Source: Adlercreutzia hattorii (GTDB taxonomy: Bacteria > Actinomycetota > Coriobacteriia > Coriobacteriales > Eggerthellaceae). From it: a DNA stretch of 64,000 bases. Shown here piece by piece: positions 37,000-45,954 of this stretch. The stretch spans positions 1,659,001-1,723,000 of the forward strand of contig NZ_AP022829.1 of the NCBI RefSeq assembly GCF_011405655.1, given 5' to 3'. The notes beneath the pieces are model-generated. The model was not told the DNA's origin. It made no database searches and saw only the letters and a program-made list of their open reading frames with translations. The position numbers and the translations under genes were made by a program. Positions within the stretch are counted from its first letter, which is position 1, and each line of letters begins with the position of its first letter.

Positions 37000-39900
37000 T
37001 CAAACGCTTGCTTCGCGCTGCTTGGCGATTATAAGCGCTTCCAGGGCGGGCAGGTCGGTTTTCTCGAAATGGTACGGAACGATCTGCGGATCGCGCAGGT
37101 TATCGGTGCCGGGGCGCTCGATGCGCAGGAAGTGGGCCTCCACCGACTCGTAGCCCGCGCGCATGAGCGCATAGGCGTAGCAGCTCGCCTGGAGACGGTG
37201 CTTCTCGTCGAGCTGCTCGGGCGTCTCGTCGTCGCGGCCGCCGGTCTTGTAGTCGATGAGGAAGGCCGCGCCGTCGCCGTTGTCGGCGAGGCCGTCGATC
37301 TCGCCTTCCAGGAAGAAGCCGCCCAAGGCCACGGTAAAGGGCACCTCGGCGCGGCGGTGCTCATAGGAGGCGAAACGGACGGCCTCGTCGCTTCCGAGCC
37401 AGCGGGTCAGCGCCCTGTGCAGCCGTTCCTGCTGACCGGCCGAAAGGCTCTCTTTCTGAATTTGGGCCTCGACGGCCGCCTCGCCCGGGCAGAAGAGCGC
37501 CCCGCGCTCGCTCAGCTCGATGGCCTGCTGGGCCAGACGGTGGAATGCCGTGCCCAGGGCCGTCGCACTCTCGGAGCCGGGAAGCGCGCCCCTGCCAGTT
37601 GAAGCGCGGTATTCGGAGGCGACCGCAGCTCCTTCCGAGTCGACAAGCACTAAGCCCTCGTCGGTATCGACGGCCGCCTCGTCGCTGTGGGGGTGCGCGC
37701 CGGAAAGCGACGTGTAGGAGTAGAGCCCCTCGCGCGCGAAGTTGCGCGGAACGAGCACCGGATCCTCGGGGTGCTCGCGCAGCGGAACCAGAAAGACAGG
37801 GGAAATGTCCGTCGCCGCAGTTTCGGAGACGATCCCCTCGTCGGCCCGTTGGCCCCGCGCCCCGTCGGATCCTCGGTCCTCCACTTTTTCTTCGCCGGCA
37901 AGAGCTCCCTCGCCCTCGCCCATCTCATCGTCTTGCGTCTCGACGAGTAGCCGCTCGGCCGTCACTCTGGCCGGTGCGCGGCCGCCGAAGTCCACCATGG
38001 AGATACTGGCACCCTCGCCCATGGGCCATCCGAGCGCATCGAAGACGTCGCCGGTCACCCAGGTGTCCCCGTAGCCGTCCTCGGGTTTCGCGCTCACCCT
38101 CATGACCAGCTGCAACGAGCGGCTCGCGCGCGTGAGGGCAACGTACATGAGGCGCCGCGCCTCCTCGCGCTCCTGGACGGCGGAATAGGTTGCCAGTGCC
38201 GCGCCAAACCGCGCCGCCGGCAGCGTGCAGAAAGCGCGCTCGGCCTCGGCCGGCTCTTCCATCGGCACCGCGGGACCCTCCTCGTCCAGCGCCCGTGCCC
38301 AGCTGCGCAGCTTCGCCGCCGTCTTGTCCCACGAACCATGGGGCATCCAAGCCGCAGCCACATAGGTGGCCTCGCCGATGTTCTCGACGAAGAAGGAGGG
38401 CGCGCTACCCCCCGGATAGCCGTCCTTCAACTCTGCCACAGCCACATGGGGAAACTCCAGGCCCTTGGAGGTATGCACGGTCATGATGCGCACGAAGTCG
38501 GCATCGAGGCACGTCAGTGCGCCGGGCGCCTCCTTGGCCAGGGCGATATAGTCGGAATAGCGCCGCGACACATCGGCGATGCCGCAGCCGTCGCGCTCGA
38601 GCCCCTCGACGATGACGCAGGCCTTGTTGAAGTTCCCTGCGCGCGCCATGCCGTTGGCTCCTTCAAGTTGGAGCCGATCCGCCAGGCCGCTGTCCGCGAA
38701 GAGACGCCGCAGGGCCGACGCCGCGCCCTCCCGCACCGCATGACGCACAAAGGAGCGCAGGCAGCAGCGCGTCAAAGCCAGGGCAGCGCGATCATCGGCG
38801 CCCAGGGGAAACGCGCCGTCCTCCTCGCGCCCGAAGAAGCCGCGAGCGATGGACTGGCGGGGGTACCCGCTCTCGTCGCCGGCCGCCCAGGCGTCCGTGG
38901 TGGCAAGGGCGAGAAGGGCATCGTCGGATATCGCGAACAGCTCGGAGGCCAGCACCGGGTAGAGCGCCTCGGTGTCGTCGCGGTTCACGGCCACGCGCAG
39001 CAGCATGGCCACCAGCTGGGCCTCCGGGCTCTGGCCGAAGCCCGACCCGCCGGCCACGATGCTCTCGAGACCCGCCTCGCGCAGCGCCTCCTGATAGAGG
39101 GAGGCGCGGGTCATGCTGCCCAGCAGCAGAGCCATCTCCCCCGGGCGCGCCCCCGCGTCCCTCAGCTGGGCGAAGCGGTCGGCCACCTCGCGAGCGCAGC
39201 GCCTCGATGCCTCGTCGGATGACACGGTGGCGTGGCTCGCATCGTTCTGGAAGACGCTCACGGCGATGCGGGCCGGGCCGTCGGGGCCAAACATCGGATC
39301 GACGGTCGCGTTCACCGCGCCGGCCGCCTCCAAATGCAGGAACTCATCACCGAACACCTGGGGTTGGCCGAAAATGGCATCCACGAGCGCCAGGACGTCG
39401 CCGTGACTGCGGAAGTTGTGGGGTAGCGAGGGAAACTGCGCGTCGGGAGAGAGGTTCCGCAGCCGGTCGCGGTACTCGAAGAACACGTTCACGTCGGCGC
39501 CGCGGAACCGGTAGATGCTCTGCTGCGCGTCGCCCACCGTGCACACGTTGGCGAAGCCCGGTTGCGCCAGAGCGCCGATGACGGCGACCTGCAGCTTGTC
39601 GGTATCCTGGAACTCATCGACCATGATGACCCTGAAGCGCTCGCGGTAGCGCGCCGAGAGCTCGGGGTGCTCGGCGAAGGCGTCCAGGCACCGACGCAGC
39701 AAATCTCCCTGATCGAGCCGGCCGCTCCCCTTCGCCCGGGCATAAGCGTCCTCCACCAGGCGCGCGAGCGTCACGGCGGCGGCGGCAACCCGCGCCCCCA
39801 GGGCCGCCCGGGCCTCGGAGAACACATCCGCATAGGCCCCGCGCCAGGCGGCGAATGCCTCGGCATCCGGCTTCTTGGCGCGGTACTTCTCCGAAGAGGG

Positions 39901-40719
39901 CGGAAAGCCCAGAAGTACGTCCAGGTACAGCTCCACATCGAAGCGCGCACTCAGAAAGCCCTCGCCCGCATCGGCCGCAAGCCATCGCTCGGCCCCCTCG
40001 ATGCCCTCCTCCAGAGCTGCGGCGAACGCCTCGTCGGTGGCGGTGGGCTTGTCCCATTCCCGCACCGCGCCCTGGATTTTCCGGGCCGCTTCCAGAACCA
40101 GCCGCATAAGCTGCTCCGGCGCGGCGGTCGGCTCCGCCACCCGCAGGCCGCCGAACCCCTCGGGCATCGCCCTCACCCGGGCCACCACTTCCTGGGCGTA
40201 TTCAAGAAGCCCCTTGTCGAAAGGGCCGCGGCCCTTGAGCCCGAACTCGTCCACAACCGCGCGCAGCAGCGGATCGGCGCCCTCCTCGAGGTGGGCGAGC
40301 ACCTGCTCTACGGCCTCGGCCCGAAGGTAGCTCGCCTCCGCCTCGTCGACCACCTCGAACGCGGGATCGATGCCCACCTCGAAGGCGTTCTCGCGCAGGA
40401 TGCGGGCGGCCATGGAGCCGATGGTGCACACCCAGGCGTCGTCCACCTTCAACGACTCCTCGACCAGGCCTTCCTCGCGCAAAAGCCCGCGGATGCGGTC
40501 GCGCAGCTCGGCGGCCGCCTTCACCGTGAAGGTGATGGCGAGCACCTCGTCGACAGATCGCAGGCCGCCGGATTTCCCTTCGCCGGCGAGCAGCCCGTAG
40601 GCGATGCGGCGCGTCAGGGTGAACGTCTTCCCCGAGCCGGCGCCGGCGGCCACCATGAGGGGTCGATCGAAAGTGGTGATGGTCAGGCGCTGGCCCTCTT
40701 TGCAGCTATCGAGATTCAC
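37000..40719 (-). CDS. addA: ATP-dependent helicase/nuclease, AddA-like
   Basis: A 1239-residue UvrD-type helicase fused to a RecB-family nuclease, the AddA subunit of the double-strand-break end-processing enzyme. Walker A is AAGAGSGKTFTL (24-35). The helicase motifs AITFTVKAAAELRDRI, VDEFQDTDKLQ, GDAQQSIYRFRGADV and VHTSKGLEFPHVAV follow. The C-terminal nuclease has GTAFHRLAQQ and FLIDYKTGG. The GTG at 40719 is chosen because GGGAGG lies before it and it overlaps the addB stop as GTGA; the ATG at 40737 lies within addB. It acts with AddB in recombination repair. Confidence 0.92.
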   Translation of the reverse strand: MNLDSCKEGQRLTITTFDRPLMVAAGAGSGKTFTLTRRIAYGLLAGEGKSGGLRSVDEVLAITFTVKAAAELRDRIRGLLREEGLVEESLKVDDAWVCTIGSMAARILRENAFEVGIDPAFEVVDEAEASYLRAEAVEQVLAHLEEGADPLLRAVVDEFGLKGRGPFDKGLLEYAQEVVARVRAMPEGFGGLRVAEPTAAPEQLMRLVLEAARKIQGAVREWDKPTATDEAFAAALEEGIEGAERWLAADAGEGFLSARFDVELYLDVLLGFPPSSEKYRAKKPDAEAFAAWRGAYADVFSEARAALGARVAAAAVTLARLVEDAYARAKGSGRLDQGDLLRRCLDAFAEHPELSARYRERFRVIMVDEFQDTDKLQVAVIGALAQPGFANVCTVGDAQQSIYRFRGADVNVFFEYRDRLRNLSPDAQFPSLPHNFRSHGDVLALVDAIFGQPQVFGDEFLHLEAAGAVNATVDPMFGPDGPARIAVSVFQNDASHATVSSDEASRRCAREVADRFAQLRDAGARPGEMALLLGSMTRASLYQEALREAGLESIVAGGSGFGQSPEAQLVAMLLRVAVNRDDTEALYPVLASELFAISDDALLALATTDAWAAGDESGYPRQSIARGFFGREEDGAFPLGADDRAALALTRCCLRSFVRHAVREGAASALRRLFADSGLADRLQLEGANGMARAGNFNKACVIVEGLERDGCGIADVSRRYSDYIALAKEAPGALTCLDADFVRIMTVHTSKGLEFPHVAVAELKDGYPGGSAPSFFVENIGEATYVAAAWMPHGSWDKTAAKLRSWARALDEEGPAVPMEEPAEAERAFCTLPAARFGAALATYSAVQEREEARRLMYVALTRASRSLQLVMRVSAKPEDGYGDTWVTGDVFDALGWPMGEGASISMVDFGGRAPARVTAERLLVETQDDEMGEGEGALAGEEKVEDRGSDGARGQRADEGIVSETAATDISPVFLVPLREHPEDPVLVPRNFAREGLYSYTSLSGAHPHSDEAAVDTDEGLVLVDSEGAAVASEYRASTGRGALPGSESATALGTAFHRLAQQAIELSERGALFCPGEAAVEAQIQKESLSAGQQERLHRALTRWLGSDEAVRFASYEHRRAEVPFTVALGGFFLEGEIDGLADNGDGAAFLIDYKTGGRDDETPEQLDEKHRLQASCYAYALMRAGYESVEAHFLRIERPGTDNLRDPQIVPYHFEKTDLPALEALIIAKQREASV

Positions 40720-43415
40720 GCGAGCCTCCCGGGACAATCGTAGGCGGGACAGTACGTGCAGGCAGCCGGCGCGGACGGGCTCGCGGGTATGGCCCCTTCG
40801 GAAAGCTCTGCCAGCCGCGCGGCCACCAACGCCTCGATGGCATCCAGGTAGGCCGAGAAGTTCATGGCCACTTCCGAGTTTTTCGAGGACAGGCCGCCCG
40901 CATCGTAAGCCGCGCCATCGTAGGCGCCGGCCAGAAGCTCCTTCGCGCCGCGCGCGCGGTAGCCCAGGTACAGCGCGCCCGCGCAGGCGAGGCCGAAGCC
41001 GGTGCGCGAAAGCGCCTGGGCGTAGATGAGCCCCTGCACGTGTTGCGGCAGAGACGGCTCGTCGCCCTCTTTCAGGCCTGATGCGTAGCCCTTGGATGCG
41101 CCCTTGTAATCCACGATCACGAAGCGCCCGCGCTCCGCGTCGACATCGACGCGATCGATGCGGCCCCGCAGGCGCACGCCGGCGTAGTCCACGGCATCGG
41201 AAACCTCGATGGCATGCTCGCAGAGGGCGGGCTCGTAGCCGGCGGGCATCTGCGCCTGCAGGCGCAGGCTGCGAACCAACTGCCGTTTGAGCTGCGCCAG
41301 CTGCTGCCGCTCCTCCCGGTTGGCCGCGACGAGGCGCGATCCCAGTCGCCGCTCGGACTGCACCCGCGCAAGCTCGTCCACGAGCGCCTCGAGCCGGGAC
41401 GCCAGGGCCTCGATATTCTCCGCACTCACACGGCGCACGCCCTCCCCGGCGAGACCGTCGTAGAAGTGGGCGAAGACCTCGTGGGCGAAATTGCCCAGCT
41501 CCCGCGGACCAAACTCCTCATCGGGGCCCTCCGGTCGAAGGCAGGACTGCACGAACCAGCGGTAGGGACACGAGAGGTACTGCTCGATGGCCGAGGGGGA
41601 CAGCACGGGCAGTCCCTCGGGCGTGCGCGCGAGATAGCGTAGAAGCGGAAGAGTGCGCAAGCGGCCTCGCATCGGCACGGGAAGCTCCTCGCAGCCGGCA
41701 ATGGGGCCGAACGCGGCGCCGAGGGCTTGGGGCAGCGCGCCCTCGCCGGCGCAGCGCGCCTCGATCGCCAAGGGCTCGGGCAGCCCGAGGCGCGCAGCAT
41801 CGGAGCGCTGCCACCGGGCCGCCAGCTCCCCGTCCCCTTCCACAAGGGCCCGGGAAGCCTCCGCTTGGGCCTGGGCACTTGCGAACTCCTCCAAGAGAAA
41901 TGACGGGAACGACTCGTCCCCCCGCTCGTCGCGGCGGCTCACCCCCAGGACGAACCGGCGGCGCGCGGCCCCCCCAGCCGCCGCAAACCGCGACCGCTGG
42001 CGCCGAAGGGCCGAGGGCTCGCGGGGAAGGCCGAGCGCCTCGGCGAGGCCGTCCAGGGCCGAAAGGTCCTCGGAGATGCCGAAGGTGCGTGCGCTGACGT
42101 CCGCCAGGACGACCGTGTCCCAGCTTTTCGGCGCCAGGGAATCCAGCACCGCCGTTCCCGCGATCTCGCACACCGGGCCCTCGCCATCCGACGAGCCCTC
42201 GATGCGCACCGTGGCGTCCGCGAGCATCGGCAATAGCGCGCGGGAGGACGCCCCCAGCTCTTCCGCCGTCTGCACCAGGGCGCGGAGCCTGTCGAGGGCG
42301 GCGCGCTCGACGGCGCGCTCCAAAGCGCCCGGGAACGCAGAGCCCACGATGCCGGAGAGGGCCTCAAGCGCATCGGACGGAACGCTCTCTCCGCGGGCCA
42401 TCGCCCGAACCACGCGGACGAGGGCCTCATAGGAGCGGCTTTCCGCCGCAAGGATACCGGCGGCGTCCTCGGCGAGAAGCAGGCGATCAGCCCTCAAGCG
42501 CCCGTTGATCTCCCGGGCTTTCCGGTCGTCGAGGCCCGAGAGCGGGTTGTAGGCGAAATCGGTGGCCGCCGCGAGCCAGTGGGGGCTCCCCTCCTCCAAG
42601 CGGCGCACGCATTCCCAGGCACGCCCGAGAGCCGTGGCGTCCCAGGGCACGGCCCCCCGCAACGCCACCTGAAAGCCGGCTGCGGCCAAGGACGCCCCCA
42701 AAACCCGCAGCAATCTCGCGGGATCGGCGCTCACAACCAGGGTGTTCTCCGCTTTGCCCCCATCGCGCGCTATCGTCTCAAGCAGAAGCTCCGGCATCGC
42801 CGCCGCTCCCGCAGCGATCAGTACGGACGGCTGCACGTCCCGGGGAAGGGGCGGCACCGTCGCAAGGTCGGCCGCGCCCTCCGCACGAGCACCCAAAGCC
42901 GCAAGGAGGCTCCGAAGCCCCTCTGAGGCATCCAGAAAGTCGAGAACTGCTACCTCCATGACGGGAAGCCGGCCGGCAGCGACCATCGAAGCAAGACGGG
43001 CGGCCGCCGCGTCCGGCTCTATGAGATTTCGTGCCGACAGATCGTCGTAATAGGAGCGGAGGCACGCGACGAGCTCGCGCTGCAAGGGGGCCAAGCCATC
43101 CCCATCGCGTCCGATCCCCTCGGCAAAGGCCGCCGCATGCTCGGCGGCGAAAGCGGCCAGCACCGACGGCGCGCCAGGCGTCTCGGCAGCCCCGCAACCA
43201 GCGGCCGCCCGGGCCATCAGCACCTGGCGCTCGTCGGCCCTGACGAGCGCGCGCCCATCGCCCCACAGCTCCCACAGCTCCTCCACCAATCCCGCGGCCG
43301 TAAGGCGGCGCGTGCCGAAGGCGGCGCCGGCGCCCGCCTCGGTCGCGGCGGCCTTGGCGGCAGCATTCGCACGCTCGGTGGTGCGGTAGAGCTTGATGGG
43401 AACGGTCGTCGGCAC
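40716..43415 (-). CDS. addB: PD-(D/E)XK nuclease subunit, AddB-like
   Basis: An 899-residue AddB-type subunit. The helicase-like N-terminal part lacks a Walker A motif. The C-terminal nuclease domain shows LGNFAHEVFAHFYD, the catalytic IVDYKGASKG, and cysteines at both sides (YLSCPYRWFVQSCL and CTYCPAYDCPGRLA at the very end) that would bind the AddB 4Fe-4S cluster. The start is GTG at 43415, because GAGGAGG lies 6 bases before it; the ATG at 43421 touches that site. It is the first gene of addBA. No LexA box was seen upstream. Confidence 0.88.
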   Translation of the reverse strand: MPTTVPIKLYRTTERANAAAKAAATEAGAGAAFGTRRLTAAGLVEELWELWGDGRALVRADERQVLMARAAAGCGAAETPGAPSVLAAFAAEHAAAFAEGIGRDGDGLAPLQRELVACLRSYYDDLSARNLIEPDAAAARLASMVAAGRLPVMEVAVLDFLDASEGLRSLLAALGARAEGAADLATVPPLPRDVQPSVLIAAGAAAMPELLLETIARDGGKAENTLVVSADPARLLRVLGASLAAAGFQVALRGAVPWDATALGRAWECVRRLEEGSPHWLAAATDFAYNPLSGLDDRKAREINGRLRADRLLLAEDAAGILAAESRSYEALVRVVRAMARGESVPSDALEALSGIVGSAFPGALERAVERAALDRLRALVQTAEELGASSRALLPMLADATVRIEGSSDGEGPVCEIAGTAVLDSLAPKSWDTVVLADVSARTFGISEDLSALDGLAEALGLPREPSALRRQRSRFAAAGGAARRRFVLGVSRRDERGDESFPSFLLEEFASAQAQAEASRALVEGDGELAARWQRSDAARLGLPEPLAIEARCAGEGALPQALGAAFGPIAGCEELPVPMRGRLRTLPLLRYLARTPEGLPVLSPSAIEQYLSCPYRWFVQSCLRPEGPDEEFGPRELGNFAHEVFAHFYDGLAGEGVRRVSAENIEALASRLEALVDELARVQSERRLGSRLVAANREERQQLAQLKRQLVRSLRLQAQMPAGYEPALCEHAIEVSDAVDYAGVRLRGRIDRVDVDAERGRFVIVDYKGASKGYASGLKEGDEPSLPQHVQGLIYAQALSRTGFGLACAGALYLGYRARGAKELLAGAYDGAAYDAGGLSSKNSEVAMNFSAYLDAIEALVAARLAELSEGAIPASPSAPAACTYCPAYDCPGRLA

Positions 43416-43756
43416 GGGCATCCTCCTCGAAAAATCAGTTCCGACCATTCTAACGCGATCAGGACGCTTCGGTGTCCTCTTTATGTCCCTCCACAGCCCG
43501 AACTTCCCTCTGCTGGCACCGCGTTCGCACCGGATAGCCCCACGCAGCCGAAAATCAATCGGCCCGGACGAGTCGTCGCCACCGGCTCCGTAAGCATTTG
43601 GCAACGGATTGCCGCCCGCGCGGTGACCCGTGGGCCGTCGAGCGTCGACGGCCTTTTCCCGAGGCTACCATGACAAGGGAACGCAATGGTACCCGGCGCA
43701 GACGCGCCCCGGAAGGCCAGCCCGTTCCCCTAACCGCAAGCGACAGGAGGCGCATG
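43416..43756 (+). other. intergenic region with two plus-strand hairpins
   Basis: This 341-bp gap has AGGACGCTTCGGTGTCCT (43461-43478, a TTCG-loop hairpin followed by CTTT) and GGCCGTCGA/TCGACGGCC followed by TTTT (43633-43657). Both are terminator-like on the plus strand, although no plus-strand gene precedes them. A leader, attenuator or small RNA is possible. The second is 100 bases before the 43757 gene. No protein is supported. Confidence 0.4.
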
Positions 43757-44074
43757 ATGACGTATCAGGAACTGATTATCAAGCTCATCGAGATTCAGAA
43801 GCACATGATGCCCGACTTGGAGAAGTTCGAGCGCGAGGGCCGGCTGCCTCACGATCTTAAGGTCGCCAAGGCCGAGATCATCGAATGGGAGCACACCGTG
43901 GACGGCGACGGCGGCCTGGAAGAGGCCCCGGAGATCTGGCCCGTGGAGAAGTTCGCCCGGGCCCTGCGCGAGCACTACGACGACTTCAACGACTTCATGC
44001 GCCGCAACATCGCCGAGTACGAGGCCCTGGCGGCCCAGCTGCCCGAGGCCTACGCGCACCCGCTCGGCCAATAG
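43757..44074 (+). CDS. hypothetical protein (helical, acidic)
   Basis: A 105-residue protein. CAGGAGG lies 6 bases before the ATG at 43757, which is preferred over the ATG at 43754 and the open frame back to 43598. It is predicted fully helical, with a basic-amphipathic N-terminus (TYQELIIKLIEIQKHMM) and an acidic middle (EIIEWEHTVDGDGGLEEAPEIW). No signal peptide, membrane segment or cysteine is present. No family is recognised. It may be attenuated by the hairpin upstream. A GAGAGCC/GGCTCTC hairpin lies downstream at about 44129-44156. Confidence 0.65.
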   Translation: MTYQELIIKLIEIQKHMMPDLEKFEREGRLPHDLKVAKAEIIEWEHTVDGDGGLEEAPEIWPVEKFARALREHYDDFNDFMRRNIAEYEALAAQLPEAYAHPLGQ

Positions 44075-44178
44075 GCACCGGAGTCGGGGCATGCCGTTGA
44101 AGTCCCGCTCGTGAGCGCCGACCACCATCGAGAGCCACCTCCCCGGGCGGCTCTCGTCGTCTGCTACCCCGCTCGCGC

Positions 44179-45195
44179 CTAGTAGGTACCGGCGATCTCC
44201 TGGGCCATGCGAGCGACGCCGCGGCGCGCCTCGAGGCGCTCGCGCTTGAAGTGCCACTGGCCGCCGTCAAAAGCGGCACCCAAGCTTATGGCCGCCAGCC
44301 GATACCAGGTGCGCGCCCGGCGGAAGTCCTGGGCGCAGCCGCGCCCCAGCTCGAAGGCCCGGGCCAGGCGCAGGGCGGCGTTGCCCGTGGATGCCCGATC
44401 CTCGTCGATGCGCCCGCTTTCCAAATCGAAGGCCCGGCGGTACAGCGAGAACGCGCGGGCCGTCGAGGCATCGCATCCCCGGCCCGCGGCCGCCAAGTCA
44501 CCCAAACGCCAGCAGCACTCGCCGTGGCCGTGGTAGGCGCCGAAGGAGAAGTGCAGGTAGGCGCGCTCGTCGCAGGGGGTGTCCGCCTTGTGGAGCGCCT
44601 GGCGATCGGCCAGGCCGTCCCAGTACGCCCCCTCGCACAGATCGCCCTCGTAGATGACGCCGAGACGGCAGTGGGCGCCGATATTGCCCCGGGCCGCCGC
44701 ATGCAGAAGGAGCATCTCGGCCGCGCGGTAGCAGTCGACGCGGCGGCGCCGATGCTCCTCGCCCGGCAGGCCCAGAGCCTCGCTGAAATAGACCTCCGCC
44801 AGCTCCAGGGCGCGCCAGCCGCCACGGTCGGCGCCGCAGGGATAGGAGGCGACGAACGTGCGCCCTTTCCCGTCGGGCGCCGGCTCGCTCACCCAGATGC
44901 GGGGCAGACCGCCCTCGCCGGCGCCTCCCTTGCGATCCACGGCGAACACCGAGCCCGTCTCACGCCGACGCCGCCACTTCTCGTTGCGCAGCACTTTCGG
45001 CGTGAAGCTCGTCTCCGCGCCGCCGCAGGCCCGCCGCGCACTGGGCGCGCCAAAGAGCACGTTGGCGGCCCGCTGGGCCCAGCCCACTTCCCGCGCACGG
45101 GCTGGAGCGGCAACCGAGGAGGCGACATCCTCAGCAGGAAGGGCCAAGGCGCAGGCGACGGAAGGGTCGGCCACGGCCGCAACGGCGCTAGTCAT
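44179..45195 (-). CDS. Sel1-repeat (TPR-like) protein
   Basis: A 338-residue protein whose C-terminal two-thirds holds Sel1-like repeats: GAHCRLGVIYEGDLCEG, GECCWRLGDLAAAGRGCDASTARAF and NAALRLARAFELGRGCAQDFRRA, each with the alanine/glycine helix-pair pattern. Such repeats bind protein partners. The N-terminal 120 residues are low-complexity and Arg/Ala-rich, with no membrane segment. GGAGGTGG precedes an ATG that overlaps the HIRAN gene by 8 bases, so the two are co-translated. Its partner and function are unknown. Confidence 0.8.
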   Translation of the reverse strand: MTSAVAAVADPSVACALALPAEDVASSVAAPARAREVGWAQRAANVLFGAPSARRACGGAETSFTPKVLRNEKWRRRRETGSVFAVDRKGGAGEGGLPRIWVSEPAPDGKGRTFVASYPCGADRGGWRALELAEVYFSEALGLPGEEHRRRRVDCYRAAEMLLLHAAARGNIGAHCRLGVIYEGDLCEGAYWDGLADRQALHKADTPCDERAYLHFSFGAYHGHGECCWRLGDLAAAGRGCDASTARAFSLYRRAFDLESGRIDEDRASTGNAALRLARAFELGRGCAQDFRRARTWYRLAAISLGAAFDGGQWHFKRERLEARRGVARMAQEIAGTY

Positions 45196-45514
45196 TGAGC
45201 ACCACCTCCATCACGAGCCGCGTCCACGAGCCGATCTGCTCCTTGTCCGTGAGCCGCCCCTCCACGGACTTGCCGCCGTCGATGAGCCGAGCGACGAACT
45301 CGTTGCACTCGCAGGAGACGTAGCCAATCCGGCGGTCGGCGCCGTCGCGCACCTCCACGGCCCAGCCGTCGTGGGGGTTGGCCGCGTCCCGCACGAGGGA
45401 GAGCCGATCCCCCTTTCCGTAGCCTTCCGCAATGGCCGCCATCGCGGGCACGTGGCGCGTTCCCGCCACGGTAGTGTTTTCCACGACGCGAATTGATTTT
45501 GGTGCATTTGCCAT
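45188..45514 (-). CDS. HIRAN-domain protein
   Basis: A 108-residue stand-alone HIRAN domain, a beta-barrel found in HLTF/Rad5-type proteins that binds DNA 3' ends. The pattern VAGTRHVPAMA, GDRLSLVRDAANPHDGWAVEV, RRIGYVSCECNEFVARLIDGG is characteristic. CAGGAGGAACC precedes the ATG. It is the first gene of a pair with the Sel1-repeat protein. A role in recognising damaged or stalled DNA is suggested by the family, and repair genes lie on both sides. Confidence 0.85.
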   Translation of the reverse strand: MANAPKSIRVVENTTVAGTRHVPAMAAIAEGYGKGDRLSLVRDAANPHDGWAVEVRDGADRRIGYVSCECNEFVARLIDGGKSVEGRLTDKEQIGSWTRLVMEVVLND

Positions 45515-45705
45515 GGTTCCTCCTGACCGATAACCTTATGATCGATCATGATAAAGAACCGCTTACGATCAAGTGTCCCTTATTCGGTACAGCGAGCCAC
45601 CGAAGATCGCCCTTGCTGAGCAGATCGATCATGGTTGTCGCAGCTGCACGATTATGTTAGAGTCCGCTAACACGAAATCCGCTTCCCCGAAAGACGAGGA
45701 ATGAC

Positions 45706-45954
45706 ATGAAAGACAAGAAATCGAAGAAGGCCGCCGCCGACAAGAAGGCCGATAAACTCGCCCGCAAGAAGAAGCACACCGGTTGCAAAGGCGAGAAGGG
45801 CGCCGCAGGCTGCAAGGGCTGCGCCAAGGCGAAGGCGTCGCTTGCGCTCTCCCACTGCACCTGCTGCAAGAAGCGCTGCCCGCTCTCCAAACCGAAGTGC
45901 GGCAAGGGCCGCCGCCTCGCCGCCGCCCTCAAACTGCGGGAGAAGAAGGCTTAG
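45706..45954 (+). CDS. Lys-rich, Cys-rich miniprotein
   Basis: An 82-residue highly basic protein. The N-terminal 28 residues are mainly Lys, Ala and Asp. The centre holds CKGEKGAAGCKGC and the compact HCTCCKKRCPLSKPKC, so seven to eight cysteines could bind zinc or an FeS cluster. A weak GAGGAA site precedes the ATG. Its stop overlaps the stop of the convergent DUF2130 gene by a few bases. No signal peptide or membrane segment is present. No family is recognised; nucleic-acid or metal binding is only a guess from composition. Confidence 0.65.
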   Translation: MKDKKSKKAAADKKADKLARKKKHTGCKGEKGAAGCKGCAKAKASLALSHCTCCKKRCPLSKPKCGKGRRLAAALKLREKKA

